Source of the DNA: Hymenobacter ruricola
GTDB taxonomy: Bacteria; Bacteroidota; Bacteroidia; Cytophagales; Hymenobacteraceae
Length of the DNA: 64,000 nucleotides
Assembly: GCF_015694525.1 (NCBI RefSeq)
Contig: NZ_JADQDM010000021.1
Span: 23,973 to 87,972, forward strand
Direction of reading: 5' to 3'
The notes beneath the pieces are model-generated. The model ran no database searches, had not been told where the DNA came from, and saw nothing but the letters and a program-made list of their open reading frames with translations. Positions 13,447-20,950 of this stretch are shown piece by piece; position 1 is the stretch's first letter; every line of letters begins with the position of its first letter. The translations under genes were made by a program, and so were the position numbers.

Positions 13447-16131
13447 GTGAACCCCGCCTTCGTCCTGCCGCCCCTCCCCGATTTGCCCATCCTCGCGGCG
13501 CTACCCGAGCTGCGGGCGGCCCTGGCGGCCCACAGCCGCGTGGTGCTGGAAGCCCCGCCCGGCGCCGGCAAAACCACCGTGGTGCCGCTGGAGCTGCTGG
13601 CCGCCGAGTGGCGTGCGCCGCAGGATAAAATCCTGGTGCTGGAGCCGCGCCAGCTGGCCGTGCGCGGGGCCGCCGCCCGCCTGGCGCAGCTGCTGGGCGA
13701 GCCCGTGGGCCGCACCATCGGCTACCGCGTGCGCCTGGACAGCAAGGTGAGCCGGAAAACCCGCGTGGAGGTCATTACCGAAGGCATTCTCACGCGCATG
13801 ATTCAGGACGACCCGGCCCTGGAAGGCGTGGCGGCCGTGGTGTTTGATGAGTTCCACGAGCGCAGCCTGAATGCCGACCTCGGCCTGGCGCTGGCCCTGG
13901 ATGCGCAGGCCGTGCTGCGGCCCGAGCTGCGCATCCTGATAATGAGCGCCACGCTGGAAGCCCAGCGGCTGGGGCAGTGGCTGCCCGCGCCGGTGGTGTC
14001 GTCGGCCGGTTTTTTGTTTCCCATCGAAACGCATTACCTCGACCCGCGCCGCGCCGCCAGCCTGCCCACCAAGCCTGCCGACCGACTGGCCGAGCTGGTG
14101 CCCGCGCAGGTGCGGGCCGCCCTGAACGCGCACCCGGAAGGCGATATTCTGGTGTTCCTGCCCGGCGTGGGCGACTTGCAGCGCAGCGCCCGCAAGCTCC
14201 AGGAGGCCCTGCCCGAGCACGTAGACCTGCACCTGCTGCACGGCGAATTGCCCCTCGAAGCGCAGGATGCTGCCCTGCGGCCCGTGCGCGGCGGACGGCG
14301 CAAGGTCATCCTGGCCACCAGTATTGCCGAAACCAGCCTCACCATTGAGGGCGTGCGGGTGGTGATTGACGGGGGCTTTGCGCGGGTGCCGCGCTTCGTG
14401 CCACGCACCGGCTTCACCACCCTCGAAACCGTGCCCGTGGCCCGCGCCGCCGCCGACCAGCGCCGGGGCCGCGCCGGCCGCCTGGCGCCCGGCACCTGCT
14501 ACCGCCTCTGGACCGAAGCCGAGCACCCCAACCTGCCGGCCCACCGCCCGCCCGAAATCCAGACCGCCGACCTCAGCAGCCTGGTGCTGGAGCTAGCCCT
14601 GTGGGGCGCCGCTGGCCCCGGCAGCCTGCGCTGGCTCGACGTGCCGCCGGCCGCCGCCTATGGCCAGGCTCAGGACCTGCTGTTGCGCCTGGGAGCATTG
14701 GACGCTTCACATTCAGCTTCGCTTAATGAAGAATTAAGAATGACGAACGAAGATTTGGGGACGTCGAATAATTCTTCATTAAAAACCAAGCCCACATCCC
14801 ACGGCCGGCAGCTGGCGGCACTGGGGTTGCCACCGCGGCTGGGGCACTTGGTCGTGCGCGGGCAGGAGCTGGGCCACGGCGCGGCAGCCGCTTCGCTGGC
14901 GGCGCTGCTGTCCGAGCGCGACCTGCTGCGTTGGGCCGCGCCCACCGACACCCGCCCTGCCCCGCCCGACCTGCGCCTGCGCCTCGAAGCGCTGGCCAGC
15001 GGCCGGCCGCCGCTGCCGGGCCTGGCCCTGCACCACGCCACCTTGCAGCGCGTGCGCGACGTGGCCCGCAACCTGACCGGCCGCCTGGGAAAAGCCGACA
15101 GCACATCCGCCAATCAGTTAATCAGCACATCACCCGTGGGCCTGCTCACGGCGCTGGCCTACCCCGACCGACTGGCCCAGCGCGAAACGCACGACCGGCT
15201 GCGCCTCGTGACGGGCCAGCGGGTGAGTTTGAACACGACGGACGTGGACGCGCAGGCCACTTTTTTCGCGGTGGCGCACCTGGCGGGCACGGCCTCGGCG
15301 CCGCGGGCCACGCTAGCCGCCCCGCTGGAGCAGGACGAGCTGGAGCTGGCTTTTGCCGACCAGATTACGACCACCGAGGAGGTGCGCTACGACCCGGCGG
15401 CCCAGCGCGTGACGGGCCGCTGGGTGCGCCGCCTGGGCGCGTTGCTGCTGGAAGAAAAAGTCATCGGCCAGCCCCGGCCGGAGCTGGTAGCCGAAGCCCT
15501 GCTGGCCTATTTGCTGGAAGCCGGGCTGGGCAAGCTCAACTGGACGCCCCACGCCCGGCAGCTGCAGCAGCGGCTGGAGTTCTTGCGGCGGCATTTCCCG
15601 GCGGGCGAAACCGGGGAAGCGGCGGCCGAAAGCTGGCCCGCCTTCGACGACGAGACGCTGGCCCGGGAGCTGGCCGACTGGCTGGGCCCGCACCTCACCG
15701 GCCTCAAAACCCTGGCCGAGGTGCAGCGCCTCGACCTGACGGAGCCGCTGCTGGCCCGCCTGCCCGGCGGCTGGAATCAGCGCCAAGAGCTGGACCGCCT
15801 GGCGCCGGCCGCGCTGGAAGTGCCCAGCGGCTCGCACATTACCCTCGACTACGGCGACCCCGCCGCGCCGGTGCTGGCCGTGAAGCTCCAGGAGCTGTTT
15901 GGCCTCACCGAAACGCCCACCGTGGCCGGCGGGCGCGTGCTGCTGCTGCTGCATTTGCTTTCGCCCGGCGGCCGGCCGGCCCAGGTCACCCGCGACCTGC
16001 GCAGCTTTTGGGAGAAGGGCTACTTTGAGGTGCGCAAGGACCTGAAGGGCCGCTACCCCAAGCACCCCTGGCCCGACAAGCCGATGGAGCACATTCCCAC
16101 CAAGCTGACCAAAAAACGGCTGGGGCAATAA
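13447..16131 (+). CDS. hrpB: ATP-dependent helicase HrpB (DExH family)
   Basis: An 894-residue DExH-box helicase, somewhat longer than the usual 800-850. The start is a GTG at 13447. Walker A is APPGAGKTTVVPL (about 37-49); motif II is DEFH (about 134); motif III SATLEAQRL; motif VI DQRRGRAGRLAPGTCYRLW. The C-terminal half has the HrpB ending RYPKHPWPDKP. Residues about 419-452 (SLNEELRMTNEDLGTSNNSS) are low-GC, come from a palindromic repeat and lie after the helicase core, in the winged-helix/ratchet part. A second short repeat encodes STSANQLISTS. Both keep the frame. HrpB is an RNA helicase of unclear physiological role. Confidence 0.92.
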   Translation: MNPAFVLPPLPDLPILAALPELRAALAAHSRVVLEAPPGAGKTTVVPLELLAAEWRAPQDKILVLEPRQLAVRGAAARLAQLLGEPVGRTIGYRVRLDSKVSRKTRVEVITEGILTRMIQDDPALEGVAAVVFDEFHERSLNADLGLALALDAQAVLRPELRILIMSATLEAQRLGQWLPAPVVSSAGFLFPIETHYLDPRRAASLPTKPADRLAELVPAQVRAALNAHPEGDILVFLPGVGDLQRSARKLQEALPEHVDLHLLHGELPLEAQDAALRPVRGGRRKVILATSIAETSLTIEGVRVVIDGGFARVPRFVPRTGFTTLETVPVARAAADQRRGRAGRLAPGTCYRLWTEAEHPNLPAHRPPEIQTADLSSLVLELALWGAAGPGSLRWLDVPPAAAYGQAQDLLLRLGALDASHSASLNEELRMTNEDLGTSNNSSLKTKPTSHGRQLAALGLPPRLGHLVVRGQELGHGAAAASLAALLSERDLLRWAAPTDTRPAPPDLRLRLEALASGRPPLPGLALHHATLQRVRDVARNLTGRLGKADSTSANQLISTSPVGLLTALAYPDRLAQRETHDRLRLVTGQRVSLNTTDVDAQATFFAVAHLAGTASAPRATLAAPLEQDELELAFADQITTTEEVRYDPAAQRVTGRWVRRLGALLLEEKVIGQPRPELVAEALLAYLLEAGLGKLNWTPHARQLQQRLEFLRRHFPAGETGEAAAESWPAFDDETLARELADWLGPHLTGLKTLAEVQRLDLTEPLLARLPGGWNQRQELDRLAPAALEVPSGSHITLDYGDPAAPVLAVKLQELFGLTETPTVAGGRVLLLLHLLSPGGRPAQVTRDLRSFWEKGYFEVRKDLKGRYPKHPWPDKPMEHIPTKLTKKRLGQ
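14723..14782. repeat. In-frame palindromic insertion inside hrpB
   Basis: Perfect 14-nt arms TTAATGAAGAATTA (14723-14736) and complement (14769-14782) surround 32 bases. The sequence is far richer in A+T than the rest of the gene and resembles 'aattaagaattaag'-type intergenic repeats of this phylum. It inserts about 30 residues with no frameshift. Confidence 0.85.
15099..15131. repeat. Short direct repeat inside hrpB
   Basis: CAGCACATC occurs at 15099-15107 and 15123-15131, with AATCAGTTAATCAGC between. It looks like a fragment of an intergenic repeat and encodes a Ser/Thr/Asn-rich segment unlike the rest of the protein. Confidence 0.55.
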
Positions 16132-16181
16132 GCTTGTGGCCAGCAATAAGCTTTTCGTTCGCACGCGAAGTGGCTGGGGGT

Positions 16182-16189
16182 TAATTTTG
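16182..16189 (+). promoter_or_regulatory. -7 promoter box of the desaturase gene
   Basis: TAATTTTG fits the -7 consensus and lies 28 nt before the ATG at 16218, with hrpB ending 50 nt upstream. Confidence 0.5.
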
Positions 16190-16217
16190 TTAAAAGTCCA
16201 CTTCATCCCCGCCCACT

Positions 16218-17129
16218 ATGGCCTCAGCCCCCGATTCCTCGCCCGTTATTGCCGGTGACAAGCTCACTCCCGGGTGGCTGAAAATCGGCTGGCTGTATTT
16301 GATGCTGGCCCCGGCGCTGGTGTGGGGCTTCTCCAGCTTGTCGGGGCCGCGCAGCCTGGCTTCGGCGGTGCTCACGGTGGTCACGGTGGGGTTTGGGCAC
16401 TCCATTGGGCTGCACCGGGGCATCATTCACCGCTCCTACCGCTGCGCCCGTTTCACGCGGGGGCTGCTGGCGTACCTGTTTGTGCACACGGGGCTGGGCG
16501 GGCCGCTGTCGTGGGTGCGGGTGCACTACTTCCGCGACTACTGGCAAAACCGCGTCGACTGCCCGGCCTACTTCCGCTACGACCATTCCATGGCCCGCGA
16601 CTACTACTGGAACCTGCACTTCGCGCTCAAGTCCGGCGACATCGGCCGCTACGAAATCCCCGACGAGGACCTGCACGACCCGTGGCTGGCGTTTCTGGAG
16701 AAAACCTGGTACCTGCACGTGCTGGCCGCGGCCGGGCTCATCTGGGCGTTTTTTGGATTTGAAGCCATGATAGTGTGCGTGCCCCTGCGCGTCAGCGTCA
16801 CCATCCTAGGGCACTGGTTCGTGGGCTTTGTGTCGCACAAGTACGGCTACGCCCGCTACGACATCGACGACGCCGCAGAGCACGGCTTCAACAACTGGGT
16901 GCTGGGCGCGCTGTCCTTCGGCGAGGGCTTCCACAACAACCACCACGCCCACCCCAGCTCGGCCAAGATGAGCACCGCCTGGTACGAGCTGGACCTGGGC
17001 TGGTACCTGGTGGCGCTGCTACGTGCCGTGGGCCTGGTGTGGGACGTGCAGGTGGTGGGCCACGCCCCCACCCAGAAAGCCCGCGCCAAAGAGCACAAAT
17101 TCCGCTGGCACTGGCCCTGGCAGGACTAA
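16218..17129 (+). CDS. Membrane fatty-acid desaturase (acyl-CoA desaturase-like)
   Basis: A 303-residue integral membrane protein with four to five hydrophobic segments. Histidine boxes: GHSIGLHRGIIHR (box 1) and GEGFHNNHHAHPSSA (box 3) are intact. The usual second box HRxHH is replaced by WVRVHYFRDYW, keeping one His. Downstream YDIDDAAEHGFNNW provides a further His region. Overall layout matches delta-9 acyl-CoA desaturases, which introduce a double bond using two irons bound by these histidines. The altered second box makes the exact reaction uncertain. It is convergent with the FRG gene, 25 bases apart. Confidence 0.8.
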   Translation: MASAPDSSPVIAGDKLTPGWLKIGWLYLMLAPALVWGFSSLSGPRSLASAVLTVVTVGFGHSIGLHRGIIHRSYRCARFTRGLLAYLFVHTGLGGPLSWVRVHYFRDYWQNRVDCPAYFRYDHSMARDYYWNLHFALKSGDIGRYEIPDEDLHDPWLAFLEKTWYLHVLAAAGLIWAFFGFEAMIVCVPLRVSVTILGHWFVGFVSHKYGYARYDIDDAAEHGFNNWVLGALSFGEGFHNNHHAHPSSAKMSTAWYELDLGWYLVALLRAVGLVWDVQVVGHAPTQKARAKEHKFRWHWPWQD

Positions 17130-17154
17130 TTCCTAGCCAATAGTGGCTGCGGCC

Positions 17155-17997
17155 TTAGCCGGGCAGCTCGCCGCCGGGCCCACCGGCGTCGCGGCCCCGG
17201 GCGGGCGAATAGTGGCGGTGCAGCCAGCGGCTGAGGCCCCCCAGGCCCGGCAGCAGCACCCGCTCGGTGATGTTGGCCTGGTCGAGTTTGTCGCGCACTT
17301 CCCACTTGAGCTCGGCCGGGATGATGATGCGAAAATACAGCTCGGGGCGGGCGGCCAGCCAGTCGTGTAGCACGCTTTGGGCGGTGCTCATCAACGAAAA
17401 AAGGGCGTACTGGTGCACGATGCGGGCATCGAGGCTGGGCGGCTCCAGAAACAGCACGTAGGGTTCAGCCTGCAGCTCTTCCAGGTCGGCCAGGCTGCCC
17501 GTCACGGGTTGCAGCAGCTCCGAGGTGAAGACATTGGAGCCCTCCTGGTGCAGGGCCTGACGCAGCCGCTGGGGCAGGTGCTCGGCAGCTTTCACGTAGT
17601 TCAGGGCCCACACAATGCCGTCTTCGTGGTAGGCTTCAAGGTCGTCGGTGGCAAAGTGCAGGGCCACGTAGGGCGAGTACGTCCAGTCGAGCAGGCGGGT
17701 GGGCAGGCCGTGGTGCTGGGCCAGGGCCAGCCAGTCCCAGGTGCTGGCACCGGCCACCTGCGTTGGCGTGTCGCGGGCGTACTTGCGGAAGTTGCGCAGC
17801 AGGTGGTGCTCCAGGTTGTGGTACTCGCCGCCGAGGCGCTGCAGGCTGGTATCGAGCCGGTAGTGGCGCGAGCGGCTGCCCCGGTACACAAACGGCGAGC
17901 GAAACCGCCCGATGCGCCCGTCCCAGGTGTTCTGGAACAGCAGGCGCTGCAAATCCTCCCAGGAATTGGCGCGGTGGTCGTTGGTGGTGAGCGGCAT
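17155..17997 (-). CDS. FRG-domain protein
   Basis: A 280-residue protein with an FRG domain at about residues 20-125, named for its F/R-G motif; here SPFVYRGSRSRHYRLDTSL, then WDWLALAQHHGLPTRLLDWT followed by SPYVALHFAT, which is the core signature (HYGLPTRLLDWT). The remaining half, with ARIVHQYALFSLM, is typical of the family. The domain occurs in stand-alone proteins and next to phage-defence and toxin genes, but its biochemical activity is not established to my knowledge. No obvious partner is adjacent: neighbours are a convergent desaturase and an SDR on the same strand. Ends in a Gly/Pro-rich tail. Confidence 0.88.
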   Translation of the reverse strand: MPLTTNDHRANSWEDLQRLLFQNTWDGRIGRFRSPFVYRGSRSRHYRLDTSLQRLGGEYHNLEHHLLRNFRKYARDTPTQVAGASTWDWLALAQHHGLPTRLLDWTYSPYVALHFATDDLEAYHEDGIVWALNYVKAAEHLPQRLRQALHQEGSNVFTSELLQPVTGSLADLEELQAEPYVLFLEPPSLDARIVHQYALFSLMSTAQSVLHDWLAARPELYFRIIIPAELKWEVRDKLDQANITERVLLPGLGGLSRWLHRHYSPARGRDAGGPGGELPG

Positions 17998-18099
17998 ACT
18001 AAGAACAAGCGGTGGTGCCGCAAGAACGGCAAACTTGCCGCTTTGGATAACGAAGAGCTTACCCGTGGCCGCGCCAACTGGACCCCGCGCCCCACGAAA

Positions 18100-18141
18100 A
18101 CGGCCGGCATTTCGCTCAGGCTGAAACGAAACACCGGCCGT
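18100..18141 (-). terminator. Hairpin downstream of the SDR gene
   Basis: Arms 18100-18114 and 18127-18141 (ACGGCCGG core, 13 of 15 pairs) with a 12-nt loop. It lies 20 bases past the SDR stop on the minus strand and is followed by TTTTC. It could also insulate the FRG gene promoter. Confidence 0.5.
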
Positions 18142-18161
18142 AGCTTTTTGCGCTAAAAAGG

Positions 18162-19013
18162 CTATTCGCCCGCCGGAAAATCGGCCGCGTCGCCCATCTC
18201 GGCGTACTGCTCCAGCTCGTTGGTGAGGGCCGCAAACTTCTCGCGGGCGCCTTTCACGGCCGCTTTGCCCAGCGGCAGGTGCAGGGGCGGGTTTTCCAGA
18301 TACACCACCTCGTACATGGCTTTGGCGGCGCGCACGGGGTCGCCGGGCTGGCGCCCGCTGTAGCCCTGAATGCTGCGGATGTTTTCGCCCACCGTGGCCT
18401 GGTAGTCGTCGATATTAGTATTGGCGATGGTGGCCGACTCGCCCGCCCACTTGGTGCGGAAGCCGCTGGGCTCGATGTTGGTGACCTTGATGCCCAACGG
18501 CCCCACTTGCAGCGAAAGGCTCTCGCCAATGGCTTCGAGCGCAAACTTGGAGGCATTATAAATGCCCACGCCGGGGAACGTGCGCAGCCCGCCGATGCTG
18601 GTGATGTTCAGCACGTGGCCGCTGCGGCGCTCGCGCAGGTGGGGCAGCACCGCCCGCAACACGTGCAACGCCCCAAACACGTTTACGTCGAACTGCCGCT
18701 GCACTTCTTCGGCCGGCACTTCTTCGATGCTGCCCATGGAGCCGTAGCCGGCGTTGTTCACGATGACATCGAGGTAGCCAAAACGGGCAATGGAATCGGC
18801 GATGGCCGTTTTCACCTGGCCTTCGTTGGTCACGTCGCACACGGCGCCAAAGGTGCGCTCGGGTTCGCGGGCCGTAAAGGCCGCCGCCTGCTCGGGCTTG
18901 CGGAAGGTGGCGGCCACGCGGCCACCTTTTTCCAGAATGTAGTCGGCCAGGGCTTCGCCAAAGCCGGACGAGGCGCCGGTGATGAACCAGGTTTTGGGAG
19001 TAGTATCGGGCAT
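18162..19013 (-). CDS. Short-chain dehydrogenase/reductase (SDR)
   Basis: A 283-residue classical SDR. It has the Rossmann motif TGASSGFGEALADY at the N-terminus, VCDVTNEGQVKTA, the NNAGYGSMG motif, the catalytic Ser in LNITSIGGL and the catalytic pair YNASK. Start ATG at 19013 (MPDTTPKTWFITGAS); a TTG at 19025 is an alternative. The long C-terminal part and VNVFGALHVLRAVLPHLRERRSG resemble the NADP-dependent 'oxidoreductase' subgroup with unknown substrate. An SDR of a different subgroup is at 29976-30872. Confidence 0.88.
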   Translation of the reverse strand: MPDTTPKTWFITGASSGFGEALADYILEKGGRVAATFRKPEQAAAFTAREPERTFGAVCDVTNEGQVKTAIADSIARFGYLDVIVNNAGYGSMGSIEEVPAEEVQRQFDVNVFGALHVLRAVLPHLRERRSGHVLNITSIGGLRTFPGVGIYNASKFALEAIGESLSLQVGPLGIKVTNIEPSGFRTKWAGESATIANTNIDDYQATVGENIRSIQGYSGRQPGDPVRAAKAMYEVVYLENPPLHLPLGKAAVKGAREKFAALTNELEQYAEMGDAADFPAGE

Positions 19014-19090
19014 AAAAAGAGGCAATGAAATGGTAGCCGCTAAGACGGATTGCGGGGCGTAATTGTTTATAAAGAAGGGTGTACTGGGAC

Positions 19091-19207
19091 TGTTTCTGTC
19101 ATCCTGAGCGCAGCAAAGGGCCTTTTTACCGAATACCAGGCAGCAGTAACCTCCTTAATGCACCAGCCGCGAGAAGGTCCTTTACTGCGCTCAGGATGAC
19201 AGAAACA
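19091..19207. repeat. GTCAT-family palindrome, type A core
   Basis: Arms 19091-19126 and 19171-19207 carry TTTCTGTCATCCTGAGCGCA; the loop is about 44 nt. It lies between the divergent SDR and guaB genes, upstream of the guaB promoter. Confidence 0.88.
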
Positions 19208-19254
19208 CTACATTCAGGAATCGTTTTTCTGGCTTTCAACCCAACTTCCCGCCG

Positions 19255-19262
19255 TACCTTTG
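19255..19262 (+). promoter_or_regulatory. -7 promoter box of guaB
   Basis: TACCTTTG is an exact match to TAnnTTTG, 36 nt before the guaB ATG. Confidence 0.65.
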
Positions 19263-19298
19263 CCTGGCAAAAGGCCCAAACCCCCAACCCCTTTTGCC

Positions 19299-20777
19299 AT
19301 GGCGGATTCCGCACCCCCCAAAATTGCCTTCGAGGCCCTCACCTACGACGACGTGCTGCTGCTGCCAGCGTACTCCGAGGTTTTGCCCCGAAACTGCGAC
19401 ACCGGCACCCGCCTCACCCCCACCATCCGGCTGCACACCCCGCTGATTTCGGCGGCCATGGACACCGTCACGGAGTCAGATATGGCCATCGCGCTGGCGC
19501 AGGAAGGCGGCCTGGGCATCATCCACAAGAACATGTCCGTCAAGGCGCAGGCCGAGCAGGTGCGCCGCGTGAAGCGCAGCGAATCGACCCTGATTCAGGA
19601 CCCGTTCACCCTGCCGCCCACCGCCACCCTGGCCGACGCCCGCCAGCTCATGCGCAAGCACAACATTGGCGGCATCCCCGTGGTGGCCGAGGACCGGCTG
19701 CTGCAGGGCATCCTCACCAGCCGCGACCTGCGTTTTGAAGCCGACCTGGCCCAGCCCGTGACCACCGTCATGATTCCGCTGGCCCGCCTCGTCACGGCCC
19801 CCGCCGGCATCGACCAGGCTGCCGCCGAGCAGCTCCTCACCGACAGCAAAGTCGACAAGCTGCCGCTGGTGGACGCCGACGGCCGCCTGGCCGGCCTCAT
19901 GACTTACAAAGACATTCGCAAGCGCCGCCGCGCCCCGCACGCCAGCAAAGACGGCCAGGGCCGCCTGCGCGTGGGCGCCGCCGTGGGCGTCACGGCCGAC
20001 CTGCTGCCCCGCGTGGCTGCGCTGGTCGAGGCCGGCGTCGACCTCGTGAGCCTCGACACCGCCCACGGCCATTCCAAGGGCGTGATGGACGCCGTGCGCA
20101 CCATCAAAAAAGCCTACCCCAACCTGCCCGTGATGGCCGGCAACGTGGCCACCGCCGCCGGCGCCCGGGCCCTGGCCGACGCCGGCGCCGACGTGGTGAA
20201 GGTGGGCGTGGGGCCGGGCTCCATCTGCACCACGCGCATCATCGCGGGCATTGGCGTGCCGCAGCTGTCGGCGGTGCTCGAAGCCGCCAAAGGCCTGGAA
20301 GGCACCGGCGTGACGCTGGTGGCCGACGGAGGCATCAAGTTTTCGGGCGACATCGTGAAGGCCCTGGCCGGGGGCGCCGCCGCCGTGATGGTGGGCTCCT
20401 TGCTGGCCGGCACCGAGGAAGCGCCCGGCGACCTCATCATCTACGAAGGCCGCAAGTACAAGAGCTACCGCGGCATGGGCTCGGTGGAGGCCATGGAGGA
20501 CGGCAGCAAGGACCGGTACTTCCAGGACGCCGAGGACGACGTGAAGAAGCTGGTACCCGAGGGCATTGTGGGCCGCGTGCCCTTCAAGGGCAACGTGTCG
20601 GAGGTGATTTACCAGCTGGCGGGCGGGCTGCGCGCCGGCATGGGCTACGTGGGCGCGGCCAACCTGGAAGCCCTGCAGGCGGCGCAGTTTGTGCGCATCA
20701 CCGGGGCCGGCCTGCGCGAGTCGCACCCGCACGACGTGCAAATCACCCGCGAAGCCCCCAATTATTCGAGCCGCTAG
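19299..20777 (+). CDS. guaB: Inosine-5'-monophosphate dehydrogenase
   Basis: A 492-residue IMP dehydrogenase, normal length. It catalyses IMP to XMP with NAD+, the committed step of GMP synthesis. The start MADSAPPKIAFEALTYDDVLLLPAYSEV fits the family; the longer frame from 19260 runs into the promoter. The (beta/alpha)8 domain is interrupted by two CBS domains (about residues 95-210; MRKHNIGGIPVV and SKVDKLPLVDADGRLAGLMT). The catalytic Cys is at about residue 310 in GPGSICTTRIIAG. The active-site flap RGMGSVEAM and DRYFQ segment are present. Confidence 0.97.
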   Translation: MADSAPPKIAFEALTYDDVLLLPAYSEVLPRNCDTGTRLTPTIRLHTPLISAAMDTVTESDMAIALAQEGGLGIIHKNMSVKAQAEQVRRVKRSESTLIQDPFTLPPTATLADARQLMRKHNIGGIPVVAEDRLLQGILTSRDLRFEADLAQPVTTVMIPLARLVTAPAGIDQAAAEQLLTDSKVDKLPLVDADGRLAGLMTYKDIRKRRRAPHASKDGQGRLRVGAAVGVTADLLPRVAALVEAGVDLVSLDTAHGHSKGVMDAVRTIKKAYPNLPVMAGNVATAAGARALADAGADVVKVGVGPGSICTTRIIAGIGVPQLSAVLEAAKGLEGTGVTLVADGGIKFSGDIVKALAGGAAAVMVGSLLAGTEEAPGDLIIYEGRKYKSYRGMGSVEAMEDGSKDRYFQDAEDDVKKLVPEGIVGRVPFKGNVSEVIYQLAGGLRAGMGYVGAANLEALQAAQFVRITGAGLRESHPHDVQITREAPNYSSR

Positions 20778-20804
20778 CCCGGTGGCTTTAGCAGGCTGAA
20801 ACCC

Positions 20805-20840
20805 AAAGAGCCCCGTCGGTTTACACTGGCGGGGCTCTTT
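20805..20840 (+). terminator. guaB terminator
   Basis: Perfect 11-nt arms AAAGAGCCCCG (20805-20815) and CGGGGCTCTTT (20830-20840) lie 28 bases after the guaB stop. Confidence 0.85.
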
Positions 20841-20950
20841 GCCGTGGCCATAATGTTGGGGTTGCTTTTGCACGGCTGATTGTATCTTGCATGCCAGTTG
20901 AGCGTCGACAGTGGCGCGGCGGGCTGGTGCGCTTGTGTTATTCCTAGTTA

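Noticed and set aside
17998..18160. A short plus-strand gene ending near 18156
   Set aside because: The frame is continuous with an antisense shadow of the FRG gene and has no own start or recognisable product; the stretch holds a hairpin and the FRG promoter region.
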